A DNA stretch of 51,176 bases. Source: an uncultured Parabacteroides sp. GTDB taxonomy: Bacteria > Bacteroidota > Bacteroidia > Bacteroidales > Tannerellaceae. Below, piece after piece: positions 25,347-33,883 of the stretch. Every line of letters starts with the position of its first letter. The first letter of the stretch is position 1. The stretch is from contig NZ_CABUOD010000034.1 in the NCBI RefSeq assembly GCF_902493135.1, forward strand, positions 1 to 51,176, read 5' to 3'. Both the position numbers and the translations under genes were made by a program. The notes beneath the pieces were generated by a model. It ran no database searches. It saw only the letters and a program-made list of their open reading frames with translations, and was not told the DNA's origin.

Positions 25347-26510
25347 ATGAAAGGCACAACTATTTTCTTTCTATCTATTTTGTTAATAACGACAGGTTGC
25401 AAAAGACAGGTTCAAACGGCAGACGACTTGATCACGGTAGATGTCACCAAAAATTCTTTTCCCAAAAAGGAACTGGTTCTTCAAGATTTCATGGAGGTGG
25501 AATATGTTCCGCTGGAAACAAATGATGACTTTGTGAATCAAGGGTTTGTGCAGGATGTAGGTAAAGAATTCATATTAGTAAAAAACTATAAGGATAATGG
25601 TGATATTTTTGTGTATGACCGGACCGGAAAAGCCATTCGTAAGATAAATCGTAAAGGGCAAGGGGGAGAAGAGTACATCTCTTGTAGAAGTGTTATATTG
25701 GATGAAGAAAACAATGAAATGTTTATAAACGATTTCTTGGCAAGAAAAATAAAGGTTTATGACTTGGAAGGAAATTTTAAACGAAGTATCAAACAGAAAC
25801 AAGATGGTGATACCCAGTTTTATTTGGATATATTTAATTATGATAAAGAGAATCTGATTTGTTACGATGAATGCAATCAAGAAATACCCTTCCTACTCGT
25901 ATCGAAGCAAGACGGAAACATAACCAAAGAGATTAGAACCCCATTTAAAGAGAAGAAGCTATTTCTTCAACTTTTAAGACATGAAGGAGGAACAAGAGCT
26001 GCTGGACCGGGTGAATACAGTAGAATAATCCCATTTAATGGCAATTGGATTCTGTTAGAACCCTCATCAGATACGATCTACACATTAATGCCCGATTACA
26101 ATTTGCGGCCGTTTATCGTACGAACACCTCCTATCCACACTATGAATCCGGAATTTTTCTTAGTTTTAAAGTTGGTTTCCAATCGTTATTATTTCATGGA
26201 AAGCATAAAGAATGTATATGATTTCAGTAAAAAAGAAGGCTTTCCGAGAACGTACTTTGTGTACGATACACATGAAAAGGATTTTTATAGTTATACAGCA
26301 TACAATGGTGATTATACATATAAAAAAGAATTTTATATGTCTATGTTGACCCCTATCAATTCCAAAGGCGAATTATGGGCTACTTTAAATGCTTTCGAAC
26401 TCTGCAGGGACTATAAAAAAGGGAAGTTGAAAGGCAAACTAAAAGAAGTCGCTGCGATATTGGAGGAGGATGACAATCGGGTGGTTATGTTGGTGAAGTC
26501 TAAAAAGTAA
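25347..26510 (+). CDS. Six-bladed beta-propeller lipoprotein 1 (DUF5128-like)
   Basis: The 387-residue protein has a lipoprotein signal (LLITTGCKRQ, Cys18). Its propeller strands repeat the pattern NGDIFVYDRTGKAIRKINRKGQGGEEY and LARKIKVYDLEGNFKRSIKQ. Such proteins are common in Bacteroidales, membrane-anchored, and of unknown ligand. It is the first of three tandem paralogues that share the opening ITVDVTKxSxPKKELVLQDFM and the closing KLKGKLKEVAAxLEEDDNRVVML. The gene is AT-rich compared with its flanks. It has its own promoter with a LytTR-type operator, so the downstream kinase/regulator pair probably controls it. Confidence 0.88.
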   Translation: MKGTTIFFLSILLITTGCKRQVQTADDLITVDVTKNSFPKKELVLQDFMEVEYVPLETNDDFVNQGFVQDVGKEFILVKNYKDNGDIFVYDRTGKAIRKINRKGQGGEEYISCRSVILDEENNEMFINDFLARKIKVYDLEGNFKRSIKQKQDGDTQFYLDIFNYDKENLICYDECNQEIPFLLVSKQDGNITKEIRTPFKEKKLFLQLLRHEGGTRAAGPGEYSRIIPFNGNWILLEPSSDTIYTLMPDYNLRPFIVRTPPIHTMNPEFFLVLKLVSNRYYFMESIKNVYDFSKKEGFPRTYFVYDTHEKDFYSYTAYNGDYTYKKEFYMSMLTPINSKGELWATLNAFELCRDYKKGKLKGKLKEVAAILEEDDNRVVMLVKSKK

Positions 26511-26654
26511 AAAAATATTGACAGTGTTGGAACACAAGTTGATTCATATGTCCATGCCTAACGGTACATCAATCGAATGTCCGGGATTGGTGTATATCAT
26601 CCGTTTTCAGCAAATTTTTGTCATGTGAAAGAATAATAGAGTAAATAAAATGAT

Positions 26655-27823
26655 ATGAAGATGAAAATATTAATTTTTATAGAAATAATCATCCTGTTTG
26701 TGATGGCAGGATGTGGAGGTAATTCATCGACTGATGGTTTTATAACAGTAGATGTAACGAAAGGTTCTTACCCCAAGAAAGAACTGGTTCTTCAAGACTT
26801 CATGGATGTGGAATATATTCCGCTGGAAACAAATGATGAGTTTGTTAATCGGGCATGCGTGCAGGCGGTTGGCGAAAAATACATAATAGTGATAAATTAT
26901 TATGATAATGGCAATATTTTCGTATATGATCGGAGCGGAAAAGCTATCCGCAAAATAAACCGCAGGGGACAGGGGGAGAAGAATACGTGTCTATAAGATC
27001 GGTTTCGTTGGATGAAGAAAATGAGGAGATTTTCGTAAATGATTTTCGTGCGAAGAAGATAAGGGTTTATGATTTGGAAGGAAATTTCAAACGAAATCTG
27101 AATCAAAAGAGTGAGAAAAATTCGTCTTACTTGGATATGCTTGATTATGACAAGAACAACTTGATCTGTTATGATAAGTTTAATTTTGAGATACCGTTCT
27201 TGCTTGTGTCGAAGCAAGATGGAAGTATAACGAAAGAAATCAAGGTCCCTTTTAAAGAGAAGCAATTGTTTCATATCGTTGTAAGAGATTATGAGAAAGG
27301 AGTAACAAGATCAGCAGGACCAAGTCCTCATAACTGTATAATTCCTTTTAATGGTAATTGGATTCTATTTGAGGCCTCTTCGGATACGATCTACACATTA
27401 ATGCCTGATTACAGTTTGCGCCCACTTATTGCGCGAACACCACCTATCCACACCATGGATCCTGGAGTTTTCGTGGTTTTAAGGTTGATTTCCGATCGCT
27501 ATTATTTCATGGAAAGTGTAACGAATATATATGATTTTAGCAAAGGAGAAGGTTTCCCGAGCAAGTACTTTATGTACGATATACAGGAAAAGGACTTTTT
27601 TAACTATATCCTATACAATGGTGATTATTCTTATAAGAAAGAAATCTATATCGTGACATTGCCTCCAATCAATTCAAAAGGCGAATTGTGCTCTACTATC
27701 AATGCTTTCGAACTTTGTCGGGACTATAAAAGGGGGAAGTTGAAAGGCAAACTAAAAGAAGTCGCTGCGACATTGGAGGAGGATGACAATCGGGTGGTTA
27801 TGTTGGTAAAACACAAAAAGTAA
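26655..27823 (+). pseudogene. Six-bladed beta-propeller lipoprotein 2, frameshifted
   Basis: The second paralogue starts with a lipobox (FVMAGCGGNSS) and follows copy 1 closely to residue 106. There the frame changes in a run of five G (26972-26976): copy 1 reads Q-G-G-E-E-Y, but this frame reads Q-G-E-K-N-T-C-L and stops at 26994-26996. One extra G would restore Q-G-G-E-E-Y-V-S and the rest of the protein (to 27823) in full. The remaining 278 codons are intact, with no further stops, so the lesion is recent, a read error, or a switchable site. Without repair only a 113-residue fragment is made. Confidence 0.85.
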
Positions 27824-27865
27824 CCTTTAGGTTATATTATCGCTTATCAAATACAGATATAGAAT

Positions 27866-29065
27866 ATGAAAAGAATCAATGTAGCTTTAGCAATCATTCT
27901 TTTTCTGGCAATAGTGGCGGAAAGTAAAGGACAAAAACAGAAAGGCAGTAATGATTTCATTACGGTTGATGTTGTTAAGAATTATTCCTCCAAAAAGGAA
28001 TTGATACTTCAGGACTTTATGGATGTCGAATATATTGCGTTAGAAACGAACGATGATTTCATAAATCAAGGTATCGTATTGGATATCGGTAAGGAATTCA
28101 TATTAGTAAAAAACAGAAACCGGATTAATGACGGAAATATTTTTGTGTATGACCGGAGCGGTAAAGCCGTACGAAAGATTAATCGTAAAGGACAAAGTGG
28201 TGAAGAATATATAAGTCTTTACACCGTCACTTTAGATGAAGAGGACAAAGAAATGTTCGTAAACGATATCTTAGGGAGAAAAATCGTAGTATATGATTTA
28301 TACGGCAACTTCAAAAGAAGCTTTAAACACAAAAACGGTACGGATTCCCAATTTTATAGCGACATATTCAATTATGACAGACAGCATTTAATTTGTTATG
28401 ACGAATACAATAAAGAGCTTCCGTTTGTACTTATATCCAAACAGGATGGGCACATTGCCCAAGAGATAAAAGTCCCATTTAAAGAAAAGAAGTTCTTAAG
28501 CCAAATAAGGAATACAGAGGAAAACAACGGCCAAGCAGTGATCGGGGTCGGACCTGGTCGTTACTATTCCATCTTCCCCTTCAATGGCAATTGGCTACTT
28601 TCAGAGCTTTCATCAGATACGGTATACACCTTTTTACCGGACTACAACTTACATCCTTTTATCGCAAGAACACCGTCGATTCAATCCATGAATCCGGAAG
28701 AGGGTTTGATTATCCGGTTATTTTCGGATCGTTATTATTTTATGGAATCAATCAAAAATATATATGACTGGAACACACAAGAAGGATTTCCAAGTAAGTA
28801 TTTCGTATACGACACGAAAGAACAGTCTTTTTCCGGATACACCATATACAATGGTGATTTTACAACAAAAAAAGAAATCTATATGAGCATGATTAAACCC
28901 ATTAGTCACGAAATTACATCCTGGAACTCTTTAGAAGCCTACCAACTTGTCGAATCTTACAACAAAGGAGAACTCAAAGGGAAGCTCAAAGAGATCGCAT
29001 CTGAACTGGACGAAGACTCCAATCCGGTGATTATGTTGATAAAACAAAAAAACAGAAGCTTATAA
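27866..29065 (+). CDS. Six-bladed beta-propeller protein 3 (DUF5128-like)
   Basis: The third paralogue (399 residues) has a signal peptide (MKRINVALAIILFLAIVAESKGQ) but no lipobox Cys, so unlike copies 1 and 2 it should be periplasmic or secreted. It keeps the family opening FITVDVVKNYSSKKELILQDFMDVEYIALETNDDFINQG and the propeller strands. It lacks the G-run that broke copy 2 (GGACAAAGTGGT at that place). It lies 42 bp after copy 2, consistent with one transcript. It diverges more than copies 1 and 2 do from each other, suggesting an older duplication. Confidence 0.87.
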   Translation: MKRINVALAIILFLAIVAESKGQKQKGSNDFITVDVVKNYSSKKELILQDFMDVEYIALETNDDFINQGIVLDIGKEFILVKNRNRINDGNIFVYDRSGKAVRKINRKGQSGEEYISLYTVTLDEEDKEMFVNDILGRKIVVYDLYGNFKRSFKHKNGTDSQFYSDIFNYDRQHLICYDEYNKELPFVLISKQDGHIAQEIKVPFKEKKFLSQIRNTEENNGQAVIGVGPGRYYSIFPFNGNWLLSELSSDTVYTFLPDYNLHPFIARTPSIQSMNPEEGLIIRLFSDRYYFMESIKNIYDWNTQEGFPSKYFVYDTKEQSFSGYTIYNGDFTTKKEIYMSMIKPISHEITSWNSLEAYQLVESYNKGELKGKLKEIASELDEDSNPVIMLIKQKNRSL

Positions 29066-29077
29066 ACGAGGTCCGAT

Positions 29078-29105
29078 ACTCATTCAAAACAACCATCCGC
29101 TCATT
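29078..29105 (+). promoter_or_regulatory. Candidate LytTR-type operator, copy 2
   Basis: This 28-bp element is identical to 25231-25258 at 25 positions and has the same CTCATT pair 21 bp apart. It ends 28 bp before the -7 element at 29134, almost the same spacing as copy 1. Its right end also forms one arm of an imperfect inverted repeat, CCGCTCATT with AATAAGCGG. Confidence 0.65.
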
Positions 29106-29133
29106 AAATCAACAATAAGCGGTCTTTACGGGA

Positions 29134-29141
29134 TATATTTG
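29134..29141 (+). promoter_or_regulatory. Bacteroidetes -7 element for sensor kinase gene
   Basis: TATATTTG matches TAnnTTTG. The TTG at 29139 inside it could open a longer frame, but since it is promoter sequence the real start is ATG 29178. Confidence 0.6.
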
Positions 29142-29177
29142 AAGGGTAATTCAATTATTCATCTTATTTTTACAGGT

Positions 29178-31823
29178 ATGAAAACAGCACTCCTATTGCT
29201 TCTCCTTTTTCTGGTAAACAGCGGTTCGGCTGAAACGTTCGTTCCCTATACACCCGACTCTTTGAAAAAGGGCGATTGGGTGGAAATCGAGTCCGTCCAC
29301 TACTATCCCTATGTGGCTCCGGGCATCGAAGAAAAGGTTCCCTGGCGGGCGGAAAACATCCGACGAATCACCTTCAGGGCGACCGTAACGGAGCTGAATG
29401 CACGTACCCTCACCCTCGATTTCACGTTCAAGAGCCTGTACGATTGCAAGAACGATACCGGGAAGCCCGGTTTCTACTATTTTGACAGCCGTTATCAGCA
29501 GGACTTTACGTTCGATCACGAGATGGTCGGCAAACGGTTCCTGCGCGTCACATACGATCGGGAAAGCCGGAAAGCACATACTTTAGACAGGCAAGAAACT
29601 ACCTTTTCTTACTCGAAAAACTATGTCCCTTTCGGAGTAAGACAGGCAGGGTTGTCCGCCTATCCGGAAACGACTGTCCAGGATTCCTTACCCTTGGACA
29701 AACTGCTTGCACCGGCGGCACAGGATATCCTGACCGGCTGGCAGGAAGACGGGATGCCTCGGCTGGCACAAAACACGCGGGTCATCGACGCCTCGTTCTC
29801 CCTTCCTCCGAATACGGAATTTACCTGTAGCTATGTCAATTTCGACTTGTCTGACGATTCGACCGTCCACAAGAAGATATTCATCGCCTACCCGACCGAA
29901 CACAAAGTGGGCGAACGGGTGACGCTACGGCTTACTCCGGGGGATTCCATCACGCAAGACAAAGAATTGTTTGCCACAACGCACAAAAGACGTTATCAGG
30001 GACGGGGAAGCGAACAAAACAATCTCCAATACAGCTACCGAAGATTCGCCGACCTGTACGAATCAGACCTTTATATGTACCCTTCGGACCTCGAATCTCC
30101 CGATAAAATGAAAAAAGCCTTCCAACTCCGCGAATCTCTGTTCCAAAATGTATTAGCGAAAGATTTTAAAAACATGGATCCTTATTGGCGGATGGTATTC
30201 GAACGTTCGGAACAGTATCTTAAAGGGGCGCTTGCCCTTCATCTCTATATGTATGCCAACGATAAAGAAGTTTGGCACAAAAGCGGCTTGGTCGACTGGC
30301 AAGCTCCCTATTTCGTATCGGTCAATCCACTTATCGATTTTGCATACAGCATGCATCGACCGGAGGTTGCTAATTACTTTTATTTTTTGAATGTTTACAC
30401 GATGTATAAGAAACAGGAATTGAAATCAGACAACCTGAACCTAAAAACACAAAAAGCGAAGGAAAAATATGTATTGAATCCGGCAGATGATTATTTTCTG
30501 AATAAACATATCCTCTCCGGCTTTCCCAAATATCAAGTAAACGAAATGAATTTACAATTTTTAATGTACGATAAAACGTTAGCTGAAACTCAAGAGGATT
30601 ACAACGATTTTATCCGCTCCTGTCCGGATACCAGCCTGACAAATCAGCTTCGAAGAGCATACGATAAACTATTGCCCTTCGAAGCCGGAAAAAATATCCG
30701 GGAAAGCGGCCTTATGATAGCCGATAGCCTGCATCTGGTGAAAGGAAGCGACCGAAAATACATCCTGCTGTTTTTATCAACGAGGGAACAAGGTCTTCCA
30801 GCGCCAAGCCTTCAAAATGCACTCGATTTCAAGAAACGCCTCGAATCGGAAGGGCTGGCCTCCATCGTGCAACTCGAATTATATTCAAAATTCCAATCTA
30901 ACAATGCCAAACGGGTAAAGCCTTTTAAAGCTATTTCCGATCTGCAAATAGAGGAATTAAGGCGTAAGGGACTCGGCACCGTGACTATCCTGATGCGTGA
31001 AGACGGGACCATCCTCCATCGGCAATTTACGAATTGGGAATTTGATCCCAGCCCCGCCTTGGAAATCATTCAAAACGACCTGAAACGGGAAGACGAATCT
31101 TTCAACGACTTTATAAAGGGATTCAAAGAAGGAGTATTAGGTACGCTTTTAATCGCGGCAATCATCGGTATCGCTTATTATTTCAGGGTGAAAGGAAGGC
31201 AAAAGAAGGAGCGTAACCGCCGCCGCATCCGTGAACTCGAACTACGTGCCATCCGTTCCCAGATGAACCCGCATTTTATATTCAATGCGCTCAGTTCGAT
31301 CCAGAACCTGATCAACCGCTCGGCCAATCAGGAGGCGAATAAGTATTTGATCGACTTCTCACGCCTGTTGCGGAAAGTGCTGGCGACTTCCGAAAAGAAA
31401 CTGGTCCCCCTCTCCGACGAGATCGAACAATTACAACTCTACCTGAAGCTCGAACAGCTCCGTTTCCCCTTCTCCTACTCGCTGACGGTAGACAAAAATA
31501 TCGAACCGGATGCGATCGAGATTCCGGGGATGCTGATACAGCCTTTCATCGAAAACGCCGTCAAACACGGAATCGCTCCGCGCGGTACGGGAGAAATCAT
31601 AATTCGATTATCTTTGCAAGACCAGTTGTTGGTCATCGACATCATCGACGACGGTCCCGGAATGAAAGCAGAAACGGGAAGCGGCTTCGGTATCCGTGCC
31701 ATCAGCAACGAGTTCGAGATATTAAAGGATTTGTACAATACGGAAATCGGCATAACGATCGAAAACAGGCAGGAGAAAGAATCCGTTTCCGGTTGCCATG
31801 TCCGGCTATCCATTCCTTTATAA
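29178..31823 (+). CDS. LytS-type sensor histidine kinase with thioredoxin-like periplasmic domain
   Basis: From ATG 29178 the protein has 881 residues: signal peptide 1-18, a strand-rich periplasmic region to about 260, a helical region to about 520, and a thioredoxin-like segment at about 523-625 (KYILLFLS, then TVTILMREDGTILHRQF) with no CxxC. One membrane segment follows at about 652-672. The cytoplasmic part is a His_kinase (PF06580) with phospho-acceptor His699 in QMNPHFIFNALSSIQ, the N box QPFIENAVKHG (about 788-798) and the G box DDGPGM. It should phosphorylate the LytTR regulator encoded 8 bp downstream. Its own promoter carries the operator shared with propeller 1, implying autoregulation. 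Confidence 0.9.
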   Translation: MKTALLLLLLFLVNSGSAETFVPYTPDSLKKGDWVEIESVHYYPYVAPGIEEKVPWRAENIRRITFRATVTELNARTLTLDFTFKSLYDCKNDTGKPGFYYFDSRYQQDFTFDHEMVGKRFLRVTYDRESRKAHTLDRQETTFSYSKNYVPFGVRQAGLSAYPETTVQDSLPLDKLLAPAAQDILTGWQEDGMPRLAQNTRVIDASFSLPPNTEFTCSYVNFDLSDDSTVHKKIFIAYPTEHKVGERVTLRLTPGDSITQDKELFATTHKRRYQGRGSEQNNLQYSYRRFADLYESDLYMYPSDLESPDKMKKAFQLRESLFQNVLAKDFKNMDPYWRMVFERSEQYLKGALALHLYMYANDKEVWHKSGLVDWQAPYFVSVNPLIDFAYSMHRPEVANYFYFLNVYTMYKKQELKSDNLNLKTQKAKEKYVLNPADDYFLNKHILSGFPKYQVNEMNLQFLMYDKTLAETQEDYNDFIRSCPDTSLTNQLRRAYDKLLPFEAGKNIRESGLMIADSLHLVKGSDRKYILLFLSTREQGLPAPSLQNALDFKKRLESEGLASIVQLELYSKFQSNNAKRVKPFKAISDLQIEELRRKGLGTVTILMREDGTILHRQFTNWEFDPSPALEIIQNDLKREDESFNDFIKGFKEGVLGTLLIAAIIGIAYYFRVKGRQKKERNRRRIRELELRAIRSQMNPHFIFNALSSIQNLINRSANQEANKYLIDFSRLLRKVLATSEKKLVPLSDEIEQLQLYLKLEQLRFPFSYSLTVDKNIEPDAIEIPGMLIQPFIENAVKHGIAPRGTGEIIIRLSLQDQLLVIDIIDDGPGMKAETGSGFGIRAISNEFEILKDLYNTEIGITIENRQEKESVSGCHVRLSIPL

Positions 31824-31831
31824 GACAAAAT

Positions 31832-32587
31832 ATGAATACAAAAATAACAGCAGCAATCGTAGAAGACGAGCAGGGGAACCGGGAGAACCTGCTCCGTATG
31901 ATCGGGAGGCATTGTCCGCAAATCAGGATATCGGCCGTTTGCAGTTCCGTCACCGAAGCCCGTGCCGTGCTGCTCGAAGCTAAACCGGATATCCTTTTCC
32001 TGGATATCCGGTTGGGCGACGATACCGGCTTCTCCCTTTTAGGCAGTCTTCCGGAGATTCCGTTTGAAGTGATCTTCGTTACCGCCTACGACAGCTATGC
32101 GATCCAGGCCATCCGCTTCAGCGCGCTCGACTATTTGCTGAAGCCTATCGACCCGGAAGAACTGACGCATGCCGTAGACAAGGCGGTCCAGGTCGTCTTT
32201 CGGAAACAGGAAAACAGACGGATGCAGAACCTCTTGCAAAACACGCAAGTATTGGACAAGCAAAAGAAAATAGCCCTGTCGGTCGCCGATAAGATAGAAT
32301 TTGTCGAAATCGGTTCCATCATCCGTTGCGAATCCGAAAGCAACTACACGACCTTCTATCTGAAGTCAGGAGAAAAACTGATCGTATCGAAGACACTCAA
32401 GGAGTTTGACGAATTGCTGACACCCTACAACTTCCTCCGCGTCCACCAATCGCACCTGATCAACCTGGATGAAATCAAAAGTTTCATCAAGAGCGACGGC
32501 GGATATATACGCATGAAAGACGGAGCTTCGGTCAGCATTTCCCGCCAACGGCGGAACTATGTGATGGAAGTATTAAAGCAATTATAA
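31832..32587 (+). CDS. LytTR-family response regulator
   Basis: I choose ATG 31832 (MNTKITAAIVEDEQGN), 8 bp after the kinase stop; the longer frame overlaps the kinase and has no receiver homology. The 251-residue protein has a receiver domain with phospho-acceptor D58 in ILFLDIRLGDD, acidic pair E11-D12, and the conserved T and K in VTAYDSYA and LLKPIDP. A C-terminal LytTR DNA-binding domain follows (IIRCESESNYTTFYLKSGEKLIVSKTLKEFDELL; FLRVHQSHLINLDEIKSF). It very likely binds the 28-bp direct-repeat elements upstream of propeller 1 and of its partner kinase. Confidence 0.95.
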   Translation: MNTKITAAIVEDEQGNRENLLRMIGRHCPQIRISAVCSSVTEARAVLLEAKPDILFLDIRLGDDTGFSLLGSLPEIPFEVIFVTAYDSYAIQAIRFSALDYLLKPIDPEELTHAVDKAVQVVFRKQENRRMQNLLQNTQVLDKQKKIALSVADKIEFVEIGSIIRCESESNYTTFYLKSGEKLIVSKTLKEFDELLTPYNFLRVHQSHLINLDEIKSFIKSDGGYIRMKDGASVSISRQRRNYVMEVLKQL

Positions 32588-32598
32588 ACCAAGCCGCC

Positions 32599-32612
32599 TG
32601 AGCGATCGCTCA
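32599..32612. terminator. Perfect 14-bp palindrome between converging genes
   Basis: TGAGCGATCGCTCA lies in the 22-bp gap between the LytTR gene and the converging lipoprotein gene and includes the latter's stop codon. Its size and place resemble single units of the two palindromic arrays elsewhere in the window. Bidirectional termination is a plausible role. Confidence 0.45.
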
Positions 32613-33032
32613 TTCCTTGTATTTCAGATCGAAACGGCCTTTCGTGATGCGTCCTCCCTCGAAAGTGCCGCTGAACACGCCGTCCGACATACGGGAGATG
32701 TAGACCTTGCCATCCTCCATATTTTGATTCTCAAAAGATACATTCACGCAAGGAAGCGTCTCGCCCTGCTTGGGATCGGCAATCGTAAAACGGATAAACG
32801 AACCAAGACCGACCTGCGCCGAAACCGTCATGCCGGAGTCCTCTTCCCGCTCCCAATATTCCGCGACAGGCAACCCCCACCGGCCACTTGTGTACACCCA
32901 GCCGTCTACCAGGCAACCGAATGTATTCGCCCCGGTCGTAGTAGCTTCGGGCATGACCGTCGGATCGACCGATTCGTTCTCTTCACAGGCCACACAAAAC
33001 AGCAACAAACAGATAAATAACAGATGTCTCAT
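32610..33032 (-). CDS. Small putative lipoprotein (DUF6252-like)
   Basis: The 140-residue protein has a lipoprotein signal (LLLFCVACEEN, Cys16). The mature part begins with an acidic linker and then TGANTFGCLVDGWVYTSG, a pattern I associate with DUF6252-like Bacteroidales lipoproteins that hold a small beta-sandwich. No enzymatic residue is seen. It lies 12 bp downstream of the barrel gene at 33045 in the same direction, so the two likely form an envelope operon of unknown function. Confidence 0.7.
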   Translation of the reverse strand: MRHLLFICLLLFCVACEENESVDPTVMPEATTTGANTFGCLVDGWVYTSGRWGLPVAEYWEREEDSGMTVSAQVGLGSFIRFTIADPKQGETLPCVNVSFENQNMEDGKVYISRMSDGVFSGTFEGGRITKGRFDLKYKE

Positions 33033-33044
33033 AACCGTATCTGA

Positions 33045-33704
33045 TTAAAAGTGTAAATTCATACCGAACAATAAGGATAATCGGGAGAAGCATCCTCCGC
33101 CATCGCTCAATTCAGGAGATTCGACCTGCCATTTCTGGCCGTGGTACCTGACCGAATAGCTCTCGGAGGAGGTAACGATCCAGTTCAGCTTTGCGGAAAT
33201 CCCCACAAGCGGAGAAAGACGATACTCACCCCCCGCCGACAGATTATAGGCCAGTTTATTCATTGACACATCCCGCGGCTTGCCGTACACAAAACTTTTA
33301 TCTTTATAATGCTGATATCCCACCCCGGTCGACAAAGACAGATTGTATTTCTGCTTCACCATAAACAAGGCAAGCTGAGGCGCGATATAATGCATCAGGA
33401 TCTTGTCGGAACTTTCGTCATGAGTGTTTTTATAGCACCCGCCCTGATAGACAAGTCCGGGAGCGAGCTTAAACGAACCGGAGATATATTTGTCACCCAA
33501 GAAATAATAGTCGGCATCCCAGGCGATCCCATTCCGTAAACCATTCCGATAAGCGTCGGCGTTGTTCGTGATCCCGATCATTTTCCCCAAATACCAGGAC
33601 GGCCCTGCATGAACGGAGAACATCGACTTCCCGGCAGACGCCTCCTGGGCCATAACCGACACCGCCTGTATCAACAGCCCTAACAAAAGTACATACTTTT
33701 TCAT
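33045..33704 (-). CDS. Outer-membrane beta-barrel protein (porin-family-like)
   Basis: The 219-residue protein has a signal peptide (ending VMAQEAS) and a mature domain of alternating strands (MFSVHAGPSWYLGK; LSLSTGVGYQHYKD; LAYNLSAGGEYRLSPLVGISAKLNW) that ends FGMNLHF. A C-terminal Phe after alternating residues is the usual sorting signal for outer-membrane barrels. No ligand can be read from the sequence. It is probably cotranscribed with the 32610 lipoprotein gene and reads divergently from mnmG. Confidence 0.75.
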   Translation of the reverse strand: MKKYVLLLGLLIQAVSVMAQEASAGKSMFSVHAGPSWYLGKMIGITNNADAYRNGLRNGIAWDADYYFLGDKYISGSFKLAPGLVYQGGCYKNTHDESSDKILMHYIAPQLALFMVKQKYNLSLSTGVGYQHYKDKSFVYGKPRDVSMNKLAYNLSAGGEYRLSPLVGISAKLNWIVTSSESYSVRYHGQKWQVESPELSDGGGCFSRLSLLFGMNLHF

Positions 33705-33849
33705 AACATTTCTTTTAGACTTATATCAGTAAGATGGTCGCAGCATTCGAAACGCTGCATACCTCGACCGATAAGTTTCGTCGAACCTTAACGAAACAAA
33801 GCATAAGCAAAATATTCTTTGGGATGATGACTGAAAGGCCGAGTATGAC

Positions 33850-33857
33850 TATCTTTG
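33850..33857 (+). promoter_or_regulatory. Bacteroidetes -7 element for mnmG
   Basis: TATCTTTG matches TAnnTTTG exactly, 26 bp upstream of ATG 33884. It falls inside the upstream extension of the longer frame, which supports the downstream start. Confidence 0.65.
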
Positions 33858-33883
33858 CAAAAGAAACAAAGACAATTAGGACA

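Noticed and set aside
29139..29177. TTG start giving a longer sensor kinase (894 residues)
   Set aside because: The TTG is part of the -7 element TATATTTG, and ATG 29178 gives a clean signal peptide.
33734..33883. 50-codon N-terminal extension of MnmG
   Set aside because: It contains the -7 element TATCTTTG and has no family similarity; MTFNYDVIVVGAGHAG is the usual start.
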